DNA of 64,000 bases, taken from Bilabrum cf. latius (lineage: Eukaryota > Bigyra: Bicosoecida > Bigyra > Bicosoecida). The stretch's first letter is position 1, and each line of letters begins with the position of its first letter. The translations under genes were made by a program, and so were the position numbers. Shown piece by piece: positions 23,601 through 38,600 of the stretch. The stretch spans positions 372,001 to 436,000 of the forward strand of contig OZ237751.1 of the NCBI GenBank assembly GCA_965178125.1. Direction: 5' to 3'. The notes under the pieces are model-generated. The model was not told the DNA's origin and ran no database searches. It saw nothing but the letters and a program-made list of their open reading frames with translations.

Positions 23601-26600
23601 CCGGATAGCTGCATGGAACTGCCGCCCTCGTATGGCATGGAAACGCCTTGCTGCTCCAGCCGTCCCAGTGCGAACGGCTCGACGGCGAGCTTGGTTGAAC
23701 CAGCAGGCACGTGCATTCTCCACGAATTGCTCTAGGCTAGGAGGAGCCCCACGGCTGCAATTGGGTCTCCGGTGGCTGATGCTGATCCTTGGTCGCGATC
23801 AGCGCGGATTTCGCGCTCCGTGTTCGGCAGCAATGGTCGGAGACTGGCTCGCCTTCCTGACTGCGTGCTTGCAAGCAACGGAGGTGTTCGTAGCAGTATT
23901 GGAGCAGGGTGCACTGGCTCTTTGCTGCCATCATACCCGGATACAAAGACAGGCGCCGGCGGGCTACCCGTGCTGTTGTCTAGCGCAACGATTCGGCTGT
24001 AGTCGCGCTATCTCCACTGGACTCCTTGGCCCGGAGTAGAGCACAACTCGCCCCCTAAATACGCTTGCAGTTGCCCGAGTGAAGCCATAGCCCACTCGCT
24101 ACCAGCTGAAGCTGCTGACTGGATCAATAGCTCACCTGATTCGTTGCGGGCCCCGTGGAGGCCCGTTGTAGAGGATTGCAAGTCTTCCCATGGGTAAGAG
24201 TCGTAGCTTTCACTTTGATCGCCACGGATCGATACATTCCAACTAATGCTCGACGCAAGCAATGAGGCAGCTCCTGATGGTAGGCCTCCAGCGGCCCACA
24301 TCGCTCGTTGCGCTTGGCTGCATCCCTGAGTGGTTCGCAGGCGCTGACCGTCATTCGATGTACCGTTGAACCACCTGTGCGCTTCGGAAATCAAACAACT
24401 CAGCTCAACTACTGTGTCATTGGGAATAAATGCAGGACCAGCTGCAGCGGCTGAAATTGACAACCCAACGCCGTCTAGCCTGATGTCGTCGGCTCCAGCC
24501 GCAGACAACCGAGCGCGACCGGACCAAGTGGAGCCCAATGCAGTTGATTGCACTGCATCAGTGGATGGATCGGTGTCGACATCACTCGCGTTTGCATGGA
24601 GCTCGGTTAGGTACCCAGGCGCACCTCCTAGTGCGACGGAGCTGCCACGAATTGCAGGCCCCAGTATCTCTCTCGTTGCAACGGGGGCCCATTCCGCCCC
24701 TTCTGTCCTTCCGAATCTGAGTGGACCTTGCATGAACGGGGTCCGTGCCACCTGCACACGGTGTATCGTCGTTGCGTTTGGTGCAGCCTCCGACCAGGTC
24801 GTATCAAACTGCACTTGGCCGTTTCGTAGCGATGCCAAGGCTCTCACGGCTGCAGTCACATTGGGGCTGTACCAAGACTCGTCTCTTGAGCCGGACGCTA
24901 GGCCATGATCCATGCAACCAATTAGCAGGGGAAGAGTGTCATTGGCATCCAGAGGGAGTTGTTTGCACGCCATTGACGACCCAGAGTCAAGCACAGCGAC
25001 AGCTTCTTCAGGCTGCAACATTTCCACCCGAACTTGCACAGGGCGACCGATTGGCACGGCATCATGCTTCACGTAGACAGCACGAAGACACGCTAAAGGA
25101 TGACTAATTGCCTCAATACGGAGGGCCTAGGTGCTGTTGTCTGTGCAAGACTAAACGGCTATCGGTTCCACAGGCACATCACCCACGGTGACCACCAGCA
25201 CGAGCCCTGGTGTAGTCGTAGCATACGTTGAGTGAGTTGGCTGCGCGTGATTGCCGGGCCGAGAGGTCCACCACGGTGGCAGAGCCGCACCAGAGGAATG
25301 AAATCGCCCGGCGTCCTGTGTACTGACGAGTTCAATCCAACTTGAAGCAGGCACTACCCCAGGCTATAAAGGCGCCGCCTGCATCGGGATAAAGTGTGCG
25401 GCTTGCCCACCTGCGAATTCCTGAAGCTCAACACGTAGCAGGGGCGTGTGAAGATACTCCATTTCTTCCAAATACCGCATTCGATCAAATGGGAGAACAG
25501 GTGCATTTTGCAACCCCTCAGAGTGCTGGAATTGCCGTTGCTCTAAGCTGTACAACAACTCCCCGCTACCCTTGCTCGTTGCAGTCGCGCCAATGCTGCC
25601 AGTGCGACGGGTCCAGCCGCTAACAGAAACTACATCTCCTGCCTAGCTGCACTACAGGGCGTGTTTCAATGCTGCAGGCCAAGGTATGTTTGTGGTCTCC
25701 ATGCCTTCAATCCGACCCAAGGCAGCAAAGGTCTCGCCAGCCCAAGCGATCTCGCTCAATGTGCTCTCACCGACAGGAGCGCCAATTCGACGCGTAGCAA
25801 TCACGTCCACCGCGACCACTCCGTCCCGCACATGCTCCTCGACCAGCGAAATCAGCGGCGGAGACACGAGCCCTCCATCGCACTACACCTCGAGCGCAAT
25901 CGTACCGCTGGGTTGATGGACACCTTCAAGCACGAGAGCTTGCAGCACTATGGCGTGCCTGCAATCTAGCCCAAATACACTGGCACGTAGCACCTCAAAG
26001 CTGTCGACAGCAATATCGACACGATTTCTTGCTTCTGAAGTGGCATTCATCCGTCTGGGGTAAAGCAAAACTGAAATATTAAACGTCAAGGCTGACGCAC
26101 TGCAGTCGTCATCCTACTGTTCATCAATTCTGTCGTATTGGATTGCAGCCGTGTGCTGTGGCTCGTAGGCGGGCAGCATTGGCACTTCAGTCGTGGATAT
26201 GATGGGGGCTAATCGACTGCCAGCAGAACCGTTCGTTGATAGTTCTCTGTTTAATAGCATCGGAATTCCGTACGGCAAATGGTCCAGCGTGTATGATGGG
26301 CCAATGCTTACGTGGAATTGTGGGGCGGCAATCGCTGCAATACCGACCGAACCATTTGGACCACGGGTGCTATGGATGGAGCCCAGCACGTACCGCCCTG
26401 GCAGTGGCTCCGAGCTACTGTGGTTGTGAGCATCCCGTGTCGCAACTGCTGCTTTCTCCATAGATTTGGCTAGACCACGCAACGGGCCGTGGTATGTCAC
26501 TGCCGAACCAATTGTCTAAGGTGATTGCGTTTGTGGACCTAGCCTGATCAAATGGACAACCCCACTGAATGCCGATGCAGCAAGTGGGCGCTCGGCTTCA

Positions 26601-29600
26601 TTCCTTGATCTATCGCGTGGAAGCACCACCTGACTGCTTGCAGCCACTGCAAAAGTAACGGTTCCGTCGTTCTGCAATGATGCCCCCGGAACAGTTGAGA
26701 TGGATGACCCGAAGGATGAGTCCACCGAAGCGCTTTCCATGCACTGGCTCTCAAATGCCTGCACAACGACAGTTGGGGTACTACATGCCTGTACCCCCTA
26801 CGGCAGCGCAGCGATAGGGTCAATAAAGACCTGATCATGCCTGACGGACGCTCGTAGCGGTGGAATCTCTCCGGTGGCGCACGGCGTCAGGGTACCATCG
26901 GGCCCTATGGGACTAGAGTCAACTGGCAGCCGTGGCCGTGGATCCACAACCATGCCCAGGCTGGGCAAGTGCGTGCTGCCTGTAAAGGATGTATCAAGAC
27001 GGACCTCTATCTGCTCCCCCGGGCAATGTAGAGATTCTCTGCCCTCGTGGACATGGGTGTGCTTGAGCCCGTGAAATGCTGCAGGGGCGCTCGTGCCCCT
27101 ACCCAGCGTCTCGGGCATAAGCAACCCCATATCTGCAGCAGACAAGCAGAAAGATGGAGTGTATGCGCAGTGAGGCTGTGGCCCAATACCAACGATCCGC
27201 CATGCCAGCACCTCAGGGATCCGGTCCAGCAGGGTGCCAGGCTGCGAGCGCGAGTACATCATGGCGGGGTCTTGCCCACGTATACCAGCGGATGGCGACA
27301 GCCACAAAAGCACGACAGCTCCCTCTTTTTGGATGCCTGCACCGGGAGCACCGGCCGCGATTACCGTGAAAGACCGCCGCTGCCGAAGGACCATTGAGCT
27401 TGCATGCCTCCTCTGCATTGCTGAGTGAGAGCTCAACACATCCCTAGTTCCAGCAGAAACCCCAAATCTACTACTTTCAGCCCGCTCGTTCTGCGAAGAA
27501 ATCGAAGTAGCGACGTCCGATTCCACGGGGAGTGCCAACTATCCCAGAGTAGCAATGGACGCGCCAAGAAGTGAGCCTGGCCGCAACACATCTTGAATGG
27601 GCACCGAAATTCCACTTTGCAACGTCATCGAGTCCAAATCTGCGGCCATACCGCCACTCTGGCTTGATAAGCTTGCCCCAAGACCAGGTGCTGCCAGCAG
27701 AACTGGATTGGACATCGTAACAAGTAGTCTCTCTTGCAGATCTTGCTTTCGCAGCAGATTTGGCCCCTCCTTCGGCGCATGTTCAATTGCGTCACGATCG
27801 TCGATTCGGACAGTCTCGCCCGCAGAATTCAGAGCAACTGGCCTGTCTAGTAGATCCACAACAAAATCCACAACGCACAAGGCTCCCTTCCGACCCGTCC
27901 CCGCCCAGGCCCTGGGAGCCCCAACGATCAATCTATCGGCGTGAATACGAACGGGTGGCGGACGGACAAGTGTCACGAGATGGCCGTCGACGATCCTTGC
28001 CTGCTTTGAGTGGGAGGACTGATTCTTGCTGAACGCATGAGCGCCAGAGTCCAGCGGTCGGCTGAATGTCCCGGCAAGATGATGAGGCAGCCTCGCAAAT
28101 GAGGCACCAAACAGGTCACCAGAGCCCCACGCAACGTGAGTTCGAGCGATGCCTTTCCCGAGGGCCTCGTGAGTTGCGCTCCCAAGCTCTCGGGGCTCAT
28201 GCTGCACTTGCACTGGTAACCGTAGGATGGCGCCATTGGGAAGCACTGGAAGCCCATTTGGAGCGACAAAAGCCTCCAAGGCGCTGGCATGCTTGACTTG
28301 GGTTGCCAACTGTCGCGAGTGGGTTGCATTCTGTGCCGATGCATTATGCTAGGTAGCAGACTCGGCAGAGATGCTCGGCACCGCAGTTATCCTCAAACAC
28401 CCGGCCGTTCTAGCACCTGCCATGTCCCACTGCTCCCTGGCAAGCCCAAACCTCTCTCGCATAGTGTGACCAAGGGCAAAGTAGTTCCCCTCATGCCTCG
28501 AGGGAAACGCGGTGTCTCTTGGCATACAGCCGACGCCCAGTGGGGCGCGCTCCACTCGGACCGTCCAGTCGCCCATGGGAGGTGTCATACTCGGTGATAA
28601 ACCGGCTGGAAGATTCTAGTCAGGCACTGGTGCTGAGAAATGACTAATTTCGTCGCCTGGGACCATTGAAGGCCGCCCGCCTGACTGAGGCTCGACCTCA
28701 TTGAATTGACTTAGAGTGGCCACTGGCGTGTAGCTGGAGTTTGCGCCGACCCAACTTTCATCGTGCCGTGGACCCCACTTGACATTTTGCACTACTCCTC
28801 TCAAGCAGGCGTCAGACGGCATCGACGATTCCATTGTCGAGTTGATATTGCCGTGTTCACGGTAGAGATACGCAGCGGCCCCGCGGATTATCACCGGGTT
28901 GGCCACGAACCGCAACCGTGCAGTAAGGCTGCCGGAGATCCGATCCATCGCGCCTCGATCGCACGCATACTCTGCTGCAAACAGTCTCGCGAAGTCTTGC
29001 ACTGAGCTCCAATTGGCCCATCCAAAGTGGTGCGGATTCCAACGCTCTTCTTCAGCCAATACAATGGCACCAGCTGAGTTCTGCAGTACGCAGCCATCAA
29101 AGTCTGGTGGCTCTGGCACGGTCGATAGCTGCCCTGCAGTCCTAAACAGTACTTTGACTGCACTCACTGAATCATATCTGCTTGTATCACGGGAAGCAGA
29201 AAGGGCAAGATGACCGTCAGCGTAAACGTAGATGTCGGCCAAAGTGGGATCTCGTTGCGTGGAAACACTAGAATGAGTTTGCAGCTGTACGGTGTTGGCA
29301 GGAATCGGCTGAGGGCACCGATACTCCTGTCGCTGCGGACCTTCCAGGTTTGCGAACAGAGAATAGCACGTCACGCTGTATTGCCTCTTAGGGTAGAACT
29401 GGCGCCGACTGGTCCTCTGCTCAGTAGTCCCCCTATTCTCCCAGGATGTCTTGACCTTGATGCCGCCGTACTGCGAAGCCGTCGCAAAATCGACCTCGAC
29501 CTTGCGGATCACGAAACGGGTACCCTCTGGCGTGTAGAACTCGTAGTCGTGCTAACTCGTCGTTGAACCCCTGCTCGTCGTCGTGCCGCGGTTGCCGTCC

Positions 29601-32600
29601 AGCAAGTTTGAGTCTATGGGCCACGATGCGCTCTCCTGCAGCAGGCCGGTGATGTTCTTATACCGTGGCACCAGGCCATCAGATCCAGCAGGAGGCTCCA
29701 ACGGCACCCACTCCCCGGTGCAGGCGCTCAAGTGTCCAACCTGGAAACTATGAGGACTCAAAAGCCCGCTTCTGTTGCTTTCGCACGCTGCAATGGCAGC
29801 CAGACCTACGCTTGCCGAGAACGTGCCGTCACCCATTGTCTTCACAGCTGTCAGCCGTGGCCCCAACGCACCAGCCAAACCAGCCGCGCCACCTCCGGAC
29901 CTTCCCATGCGAGAAGCAGACAGCGTGGAGCCAGGTGACAATACCACCGAGTAGCCGATGTTGGTTGCACTTCTGTTGGAGGATTCCATAGATGCACCAG
30001 TGGCATCGACCGGTCTGATATGTCCACTCGCAGGCATCACTGCTGATGTCGCCTTGCCTTCGTACGAGGCAAGCCTCGCTGGTTTTATCCATCCAGCTGA
30101 GACGGACACAACAGACGAAGATACAGCTGGGTCCACGAATCGCACGATCACCTCTGCACTTGAGCCTGCGTGCACCACAGGTACCCCTATGCAGAAAACG
30201 TCTACGCGGTGGTAGTTCACGTCCGTTTCTTTGAGGATCCATGAAGATGCATCGCAGCGTTTGGATCCGACAAAAACTCCCAAAAGCGACCCACCTAAGA
30301 CTCGGACCGGCATCGCGGCACATCCCGCTGACGAGGTCAAGTTCAAGCGAGTCATGGCTTCGCACTGCGAGCTGGTTGTTCTGACGCCCACAGCAGATTC
30401 TGCACCGAACGGAATGGTATATGCAACCTCCGACGGAACAGCTAGAGCCAGCGTCAATACTCCACCTTGCATGAACGGAAAGGGGGAACTTTCTCTAGAG
30501 GCAGTAGTGCAGGCGTAATCTCCTGCATTGGACCTGCTGAAGCTGGCGAGGTCTGAAGTCTGCACGATGCACCCGAAACCTGATAGATCTACTAGACCGG
30601 CTGATGCATGCGTTCGAGACAGATGCCCAGAAGACTCGGTAGTAGTTGATATGACAGGGTGCATGATTAGCTTATCAAATAGATGCGATCCATACGCTGG
30701 GGCACTCATCAGCACGAAGTCGCTGTGACCGCCCCTGACGGATGCCACGCCAACGGCCTTCTTCTGGCACAGGAAGTCGTTTGCTGGGCTGCTTTCCTCG
30801 ACCGGAACACGGCGGATCTGAACGGGAAATTCATTTCGTGTCGAGCTGTCGTCCTGCCAAGATCGAATGGCAGAAATGTTAACGTATAGTGCAAGACCAG
30901 GATTCTCGAGTCGGTGCTCCCCTCTACTGGCCTCGTCCTGCTTGACAACTACAGGACTCCGCTCGCAGATTACTTTGCCAGGACTGCTACCTTGCCCAAT
31001 CAATGACACGAGCTGCTCGGTTTTGGACCACACGGAGTACTTCCATTCGCCCAGCTGGACCGCAGACTGCTTTTGCTAAGCAACCCAACTGCTGGTCATT
31101 GATTCATTCCAATGGCGCATCAGTGCACCTCTTGCGCTGGATCCAGTGCCATCCAGCTCAAATCTACCCGTAGACGCGCGCACCGATCCAGATACCACAT
31201 ATCGCGGCTCTGCCAGCTGGCTATTGGAATTCATCCCCGTGACTCCGTCTGCGCCGAGCTACAGCACCAATGAAGCTGGGTGCAGCTGCTTGCAGACGTC
31301 GGCGGGGTCAACTCCAGGGACCATGTCTGCTACTTTCAGACACCTAGTTTCAGCACCGCTGTAGCTCGCAGACCATTCTGTTGGACATATAGTCTCCTGA
31401 TGGTCAGCAATGGGATCCAACATTCCGTTCAGGACAAAATCTCCACCAGAAGATGCAGTTGACGCGCCAGACGACAGACCACGAGGAGCACCAGGGATCA
31501 AGTTGGAGCTGCCGGGCTTGCCCATCACTTTGTCCACCAGCACGAGCTTCACAAAGTTGTCTTCACTAGAGCGATTGCTAAATTGACGCGAGACAAACCG
31601 CGCGACCTCCAAAGCCTATGCTCTCGAATCCACTGTAACAAGGACTCCACCAGCTCTGCGGCACTGCCGCTCGGCAACCGACCAGCTGAATCTGACCTTA
31701 CCGGCACCAAGTGCCTCATCACCGATGTTTGAACCCATTATCTCGGTACCAAACGCTAAGCACCGCTTGTCTCCGCTCGTCGTATCCGCCAGCATCCACG
31801 GGCTCTCACAGTGTGCTATGCTGGAGGCAGCATATGAAGGGAGAGCTGGTGACGGGAGACGAACAGTGGCCATGCTCGTCGAAATCGGCTAGAGGCTGTC
31901 GCGAGCACAGACCAGGCCATTAAGATTGACGTCGGTGTGGTCAACAAGAACGGTTTCACCTTGAATCTTCAGGGAGTACAGCTCTGTCGTGGTGCTCTAC
32001 TTTGCAGCCTCATCCAAGCTCGGGGCCGGTGCCCACTCCTAGGAGAGGACCGAGCCGTCCTGGCCGATGAATGGTGCGTCAGGTGAAAATGCAACGCCGA
32101 CCATCGTGCGACTGTACTGACTGCCATGACTCATATCTTCTGCAGAGCGTGGAAACCACATGCGAGCCCCGAATGCCCGGCACTGCCGGTAGTCGCTCGG
32201 CCTCACCTTTGAGGATCTATATCGTTCAACCTCTCTGGTGCACTCACCAGGCGTCCCACTTGACTCGGCCCAGTCAGGCCCACATACGTCTTGGTACAGA
32301 TGCGTGAGTCTGTGAGCCTGCAGCCCACTACCCTGCTTGACGGGGTCAGCATCACCGGCGACATCCCCAAGTAGTTCAATAGATTCGACCTAAATCAAAG
32401 AAGTGCCACGAGGTCCATCAATGAAAGCCGACAGCTCGATTGAAGATCCCCTGGCACCTCCGCATTGGAAGACAGCTGTCATTGACTCGCGCCGCATGCT
32501 CCCGTACGAGGCGGGGTAAGGCTTGCAAGGGCGCCGTTGCCTCGCATCACCGCCTCCGAGAACCGCAAGTCTCACTAGCTTTCCTAGGTCCGAATAGAGG

Positions 32601-35600
32601 GAACCATTCACGGACACGGCTACATCAAACACGTTGCGAATCGTCAGCACTCCTGAATAGCCGTCCGAAGTTAGCCCAAGACTGTACTTGCGGCCGTCAG
32701 GATGCAATTTCAATCCACCTGCAGCCAGCTTGAAGTATCCTCTTGACACGACTGAGGGCTGCTCGAAGGCTTCCACCTCCGTGATACGCAGTTTCCTGTC
32801 GGTACCTCCCAGCGGCATCACGAGCACCACCTCATCTCCTAGAGCACCGCCACAAAATACAGATGTAGGTTCCATCTGCCACACTGTCGCCGAACGGCGT
32901 GTTCTCTCGGCTAGAAGCTGACTCTCTTCACCGACTATGGACGTGCGCCACGAGTCGACATGGGCTGCAGTCTCCGATGCGAGGTCCTCCTTGCTGGCAG
33001 GGAGGGCTCCACAAACTCGTACGACTCGACCATTGCGCCTTACTTCGATTGTAACGTCATACCTGGAATCGGTGGGTGCGTCACCGACCCTCTCAAAATA
33101 GCGCACCAAGCCCACGGGTGACAGAGGCGCGGCCAACCTTAGTCGAAGCTGCTGGTACCGTGCGCTGTTAAACTACCCCACCCACTCGCCAACGTGGATG
33201 TCACGGTCTCCCATTATCAGGTAGGCAAGGTCAGCTGAATTTGTCAGTCCCGTTCCAGGCGACACAGTCTACCAGAAACTGGATTGCACGTCAAGCTCGG
33301 CAAACAGCCCGGGGAATTTTGGCTCAGATCCAGCCATTGCTTCGACTCCCTCGTCATTCCTGCTCAGCGATGCCTCAGTCTGTGCTGATACCCGCATCAT
33401 CTTGCCCCTGCACACGTCAATCTCGACGTCAAAGTGCCCACCGCCACCAGAGAGCTTGCTGGTCGTTGCTCGCAAGAGAACCCGGACGATGCAATCATTT
33501 GTTCCGCGGGCGCTCATCTTGGGCTCGATGCCAGGGGGCAGTGCAACTCCTCCGGTCAGCTGCACCGTCGGGTGCCCCCATGCTTTCCTCATCGAGCGCC
33601 CCGCCTTTGCCGCCTCAACCCAGAATGGTTTACCAGACTGCAAAGGTGGATCGCGTAAGTCTGCCCAGTAAAGTGCTGTAGCAACAGGGTCAACACTCGC
33701 GTTTGATGTGCCAGTGACTGCACGGACACCGGCCTCTGCATCAATGTCAACACTGAAGAGCATGAGCTCACCCCTGGCGGCATGTTCGCTACGCATCGAA
33801 CCTTCCACTCCGACTGCTACTATGGCTGCGGTTGTCGCGCCGAGAAGTCGCACTGCCGTGGTGTCAGCACCAAACACCGACTCCGAGTCAGACTCTGGTA
33901 TTGCTTGGCCTTCAGGATCCACCTTGGATAAGGTCGTCATGCCAACGACACGCAAGGTTTCAACAGCTTCTTGGGTACTAGCGAAGTGAATGACTGCTGG
34001 ACCAAAGTTACCGGTATGGCGTAGTGGAACAGCTGCCGCGCATGCAATGCCACCACCGGTGTGGTTCTGGCCTCGACGGCATCCCAGCCACGATAATCCA
34101 GGTAAGATCTACAGCCACGAAGGGCGGCACACGACACTGACGGCGAACTGCTTAACCACACCGATACATGGGTCGGAGACGGTTGTTGCTCCTGGTACCA
34201 ACTCGCACTGGGATGTTGGACATTTTTGCTGCACAGTACACTCCTGCTTACCTACGCATGCTGTTTCCACAATTGAGCGCACGCCAGGCGCATCGCAGCT
34301 GGGGTTTGGGTTGAATTGACCGCTTGCGCAGGAACCGGTAGCGGTGCCGAAGTACGCGAACGATACCGACTAGATAGTCTCGCCCACAGGACATCTCAGT
34401 TTATCTGATTCATTCTCTTCAAGACTCAAGCAAAGTGTTGTAGATACATTGACGTGCCTCGAGAGATCCGTGATTCCAACAGGGTATTGTCGCACGCTAG
34501 AAACTGCATCTCCACTTGTGCGGATCCAAGTGATAAGTACATTGCTGTTGTACTTTGACACCACTCCATACATACGCTACCCAGTGACGTGGAATACGCC
34601 TAACCCGAATGAAACCTGCGAGTCCATTGCGTGTGGCAGCCCTTGCTGCACCAGGGCACCGTGCAGCGCTCGGTTCGCTTCGCTGGATGACAGCGCTGTG
34701 GTGGCTATCGGTTGCTCATGCCCGGTTGCGATGTGGTGCAAAACAAGTTCGCCTGTATGCAGTGACATCTCGCTTGCCGGCCAGGCGTAGCTCAACACGA
34801 CCTCCCGAGAGGCTGGATACCCGAGCCTGGCCGGGATCTCTGGGCCTACCGCAAGCCCGGAGGAATATCGTGCATTGGAAGGGCTTCCGACAGGGACTAC
34901 CGAGACCGATACGCTCGACTCAGGCACGTGTGCGTTCATTGCGTTTGTTACCCTGTATCGGTCAAGAGTCACAGTAGAAGATACCTCCTTCCGGGTTTCA
35001 ATGGGAGCTGCGGGAATCATACATGCCACTGGGTGTCTGCTACATGATTTCAGCAGCCGACCGTCCATCTGGATTGGTGCAACGAGAGTATCGTTGACTA
35101 TGCCAGTACAGAAAGAATCAAGACCCAGAGGCTGCGTGACAGCACCTGCCATGTCGATAGCTGCCCATGCAGTGTGTGCGATGCCCTGGTCACGGTGTAC
35201 GCAAGGTCCGGAGTACGCGCCAGCACTTTCAGAGGTCGCAGTTTGCACTTGTCGGAGTCTGCCGAATTGCAATGCACTCACTAGCACTGCGCCCGGCAAC
35301 GTCTCCTCGCACACGGCAGAGGCACGTTCTGCACTCTCCGCGAGTTGATGTCCAGGAAAGATGCATGTGGATTCCTCAGCGGCTCTTCTTGCTGGTACAA
35401 GCACTGCTCCGGGTGGGCAAGAGGAACCTGACCGACCTGGAGAGGTGGATACAGTATGCTCGACCTCTTCATTGAGATCAGATAAGGTCTCTCCTCGCGC
35501 CTTGTGACAAATCAAGGTCGTCAGTTTGGACGCGCAATCTGCTGAAGCCAAAGCTCCGAAACGAGACACAGTCCTGCAGTCTCCAGCAAGCTTGGTTGAA

Positions 35601-38600
35601 CTCGAGTTCATCATCCCGTTCACCCAGGCCATGTCCCAATCTGGGTCTGTGTGATTCAACAAATGGTTGCGGTCAACGTCTTGAAATGCAAGCCCCACGC
35701 CGTGGGTCCCGGCACACTCCACGTATGCCTATTCGTGACTCATTGGTTCATTCATCGTGCGCAGAACACTCAACGGTTCAGTTACCTCGAGGTGGGTCTT
35801 GGCATCCTAGCCTGCAACGGCTACAGATACAACAAAGCGCTCGCTGCCAGATCGGCTCGATGACGCAGGAATAGATAAATGAATGCTAGATTGCTCTGGT
35901 GTCTACACGCTGCCGAGCATGTCCTATGGGGGGAGGCGTGCTGCAGAAGCCGCAGCAACCACAGCATCAATCGAGGCAACCGCGATGCGTCCACCGCCCC
36001 CCTCTTCATTGCTTTCTTTTGAAAGAATCACACCGGCCAGCGCGCTCCAGTCCGGAACGGCAGATCCATCGGAAATACTGAGGCCGAGTTGTGCTGCCGT
36101 CCACTCGCAAGCTGCAAGAGAGTTGGATTCATGTAGTCTGCCGCCGTTCGCCAGCGGCTTGCACTCGTCGAAGGATTCTCGCGAGATTAAGGACAGCCGC
36201 ACGTATTGGAATACCTACAGTTCAGCATCGGTCACCTGCACTGTTGCCGATTTCTGCTTCTGCGGCGTGGACACTGGTCCTCTATTGGCTGATTCCCGCA
36301 TCAGCCCTCGCAAATTAATCTCCACTGCATCCATGTGTCGACTGAAAACAATCAGCGAGTCTCTATGCACAATGAGTTGGGGCTGTAGGTGTGGAAACGA
36401 GCTTACGTTCAGATTGTTGGAAATTTCCTCGCTGTGCATTCTAGCGAGCAGCACCGGCTGCTCTAGCCTGCCTTCCTCTTTGCTGATGCACGCAACAGTC
36501 AGCTCGGGACCCAAGTAGGTATCTTGCGCCCAGCCGATGGATGCCAGAGCCACCTTGCACCAGTGCCCATCTACGGTTTGCTGCGGGTGAATTATTTCTA
36601 CCTGCATACCAAGCTTTTGCGGCTGGGACAGCAGCGCAGCACCACCGGATGCCGCCGTCATCCGGATAGCGCTTGTGACGATCGGGCGAAAGACGCCGTC
36701 ATGGTTCTTTCGCATCCGGTCCTGAAGCTTCATGACGTAGATGGATCCTGAAGATTGCGTCACGGACAACGAGTGCTCGTCGGGAGCAGCCACAACCAAG
36801 GTGCGTACCTCACTGCCAAACGTACAGCTAGAATGCCCCGGCCGGAGGCATTCAGCATGGTCTACGTGAGATGCTAGCGCAGCTCCAAAGCCTCCGCGCT
36901 AGTCTAGAACATGGTCCCAGTCGGTGTTGAAATGGTTCGTAGCATCCATTACTTCCAGAGCGGGTAGCAGAGATCGGAGTGTGATCAGACCGACGGTTTC
37001 AGAGACTCCATCCCCGGATGAAATAGCACTATGAGAGTCAGTGGAGGTGCAATCTGCCAGCATTCCTGAGGCGGCATAATCTGGAGCAGTGGCCCACCGG
37101 TTGATGTACGTGAGCGATGCGAGCTCATAGCACGTGCCACTGCCATCTCGGGGCAAGCCCCAGCTCCCACCGTTTGTATTCGTGGGTTGCCAGTAGTACG
37201 CATAACAGTCCGGATTGTCCCGACAATTCTCATCACAGGACGCTCTAGACTGCACGGGACTAGAATCAAGAACGCTCCCTCCATTCAACATTTCAGGAGC
37301 GAGACCGCGCGATACGATGGAGCAGCGGCTAGGACTTGGGTAGCTGCGCCAACCCAATCTGATAAGAGACACCGCACCGGTAGCCACGAGCGGGGTGCTA
37401 GTTGACGAATGGCTACAAGCCTTGACCTAGTGGTCCGGAGCACCAACAGCTACCAGGTATCCGAGGTCACCAACTGCGTTGCCATTCAACGAGCCGCCAT
37501 ACCTCTGCAGAGATTCAGTTGGCCATGACGCAAGGCTGGCGTTGCTGCCTAGGCTAGCCATGGCTTGGCCGTACTGCACGTCAGTGGGTCGGCTGACAAA
37601 TTCCATCTGGATATGCTGTGCCCCTAGAAGTGCGCCCGTCACAGTCGGTACGGACTCGTACATAACCGAGCTTCCACCTGATGTGCCAGTTCGAATCTTG
37701 ATATTGGAATCAGCATCTGTACTCCAGACAGTCGTGCCAACCATAGTACTTGGTGACTAGCCGTTTGATCCGAGTTGTACGCGCTGCAAAACAAAGAACC
37801 TGTCCTTGGACCCTGATTTCTGATAAGTTGACAGGACTGCAACTGCTGGGCCAAATGCAGTGCTTGTAGCATCACCCAGCACGATAGTTTCGTAGCTGTT
37901 CCAATCGCTGGATAGAGAGCTCGACAATGGCATGATGCCGAGGGCTGCAGGTGCCAGAGATCGCATCCAGCGCGGGCCAGACCCGCTGCTAGCCGAGGCA
38001 TCGGATGCTAGCCTCGAGTGCCCTGACCACTCTTCCAACGGCTTAGCAGCACCTTCGCTTGCAAAATTGCTAGCTAGTAATTTGTACGATGCAACTGGAC
38101 TCTGACCAGCGGCTGTCCATGATGGAACACTTGCGAGCGAAGCGGCTGGATTCCCGTCATTTGGACTTACCCTGGTTTCCAGATCGAAGGTAGGCTTCTG
38201 CAGGCACAGGGCCCCAAGCTGGAGCGTGCTGTTGCACGGAACTATGTGCCACTTGCCAAGCTGAGAGTACACGCACTATGAGTGAGACGACTGCAACAAC
38301 TGATGTGCCCATTCAGACCGAGCTGCAAAGCGCTGTCGCGCCACAATCGGTGGCACGGGCACGGGGGTTGGTGGATCACTGAAACTGACGTGCTGCAGCC
38401 ACACCCAGTCTCGAGCAGTTCCTCCGGGTGATCGGACGATTGGCAGCCAGCATCCGTTGATATGGTCTGTGCAAAACAGATCAACGCCGCTAGAGTGTTC
38501 GAATACGCCTGCACCGCTACCAAAGAGCGAGAATTGCATATCTGCCCCGTCACATGCCAAGCTAGCCGAACCAGCTGTGGTGATGGTCGAGTCGCTGTAG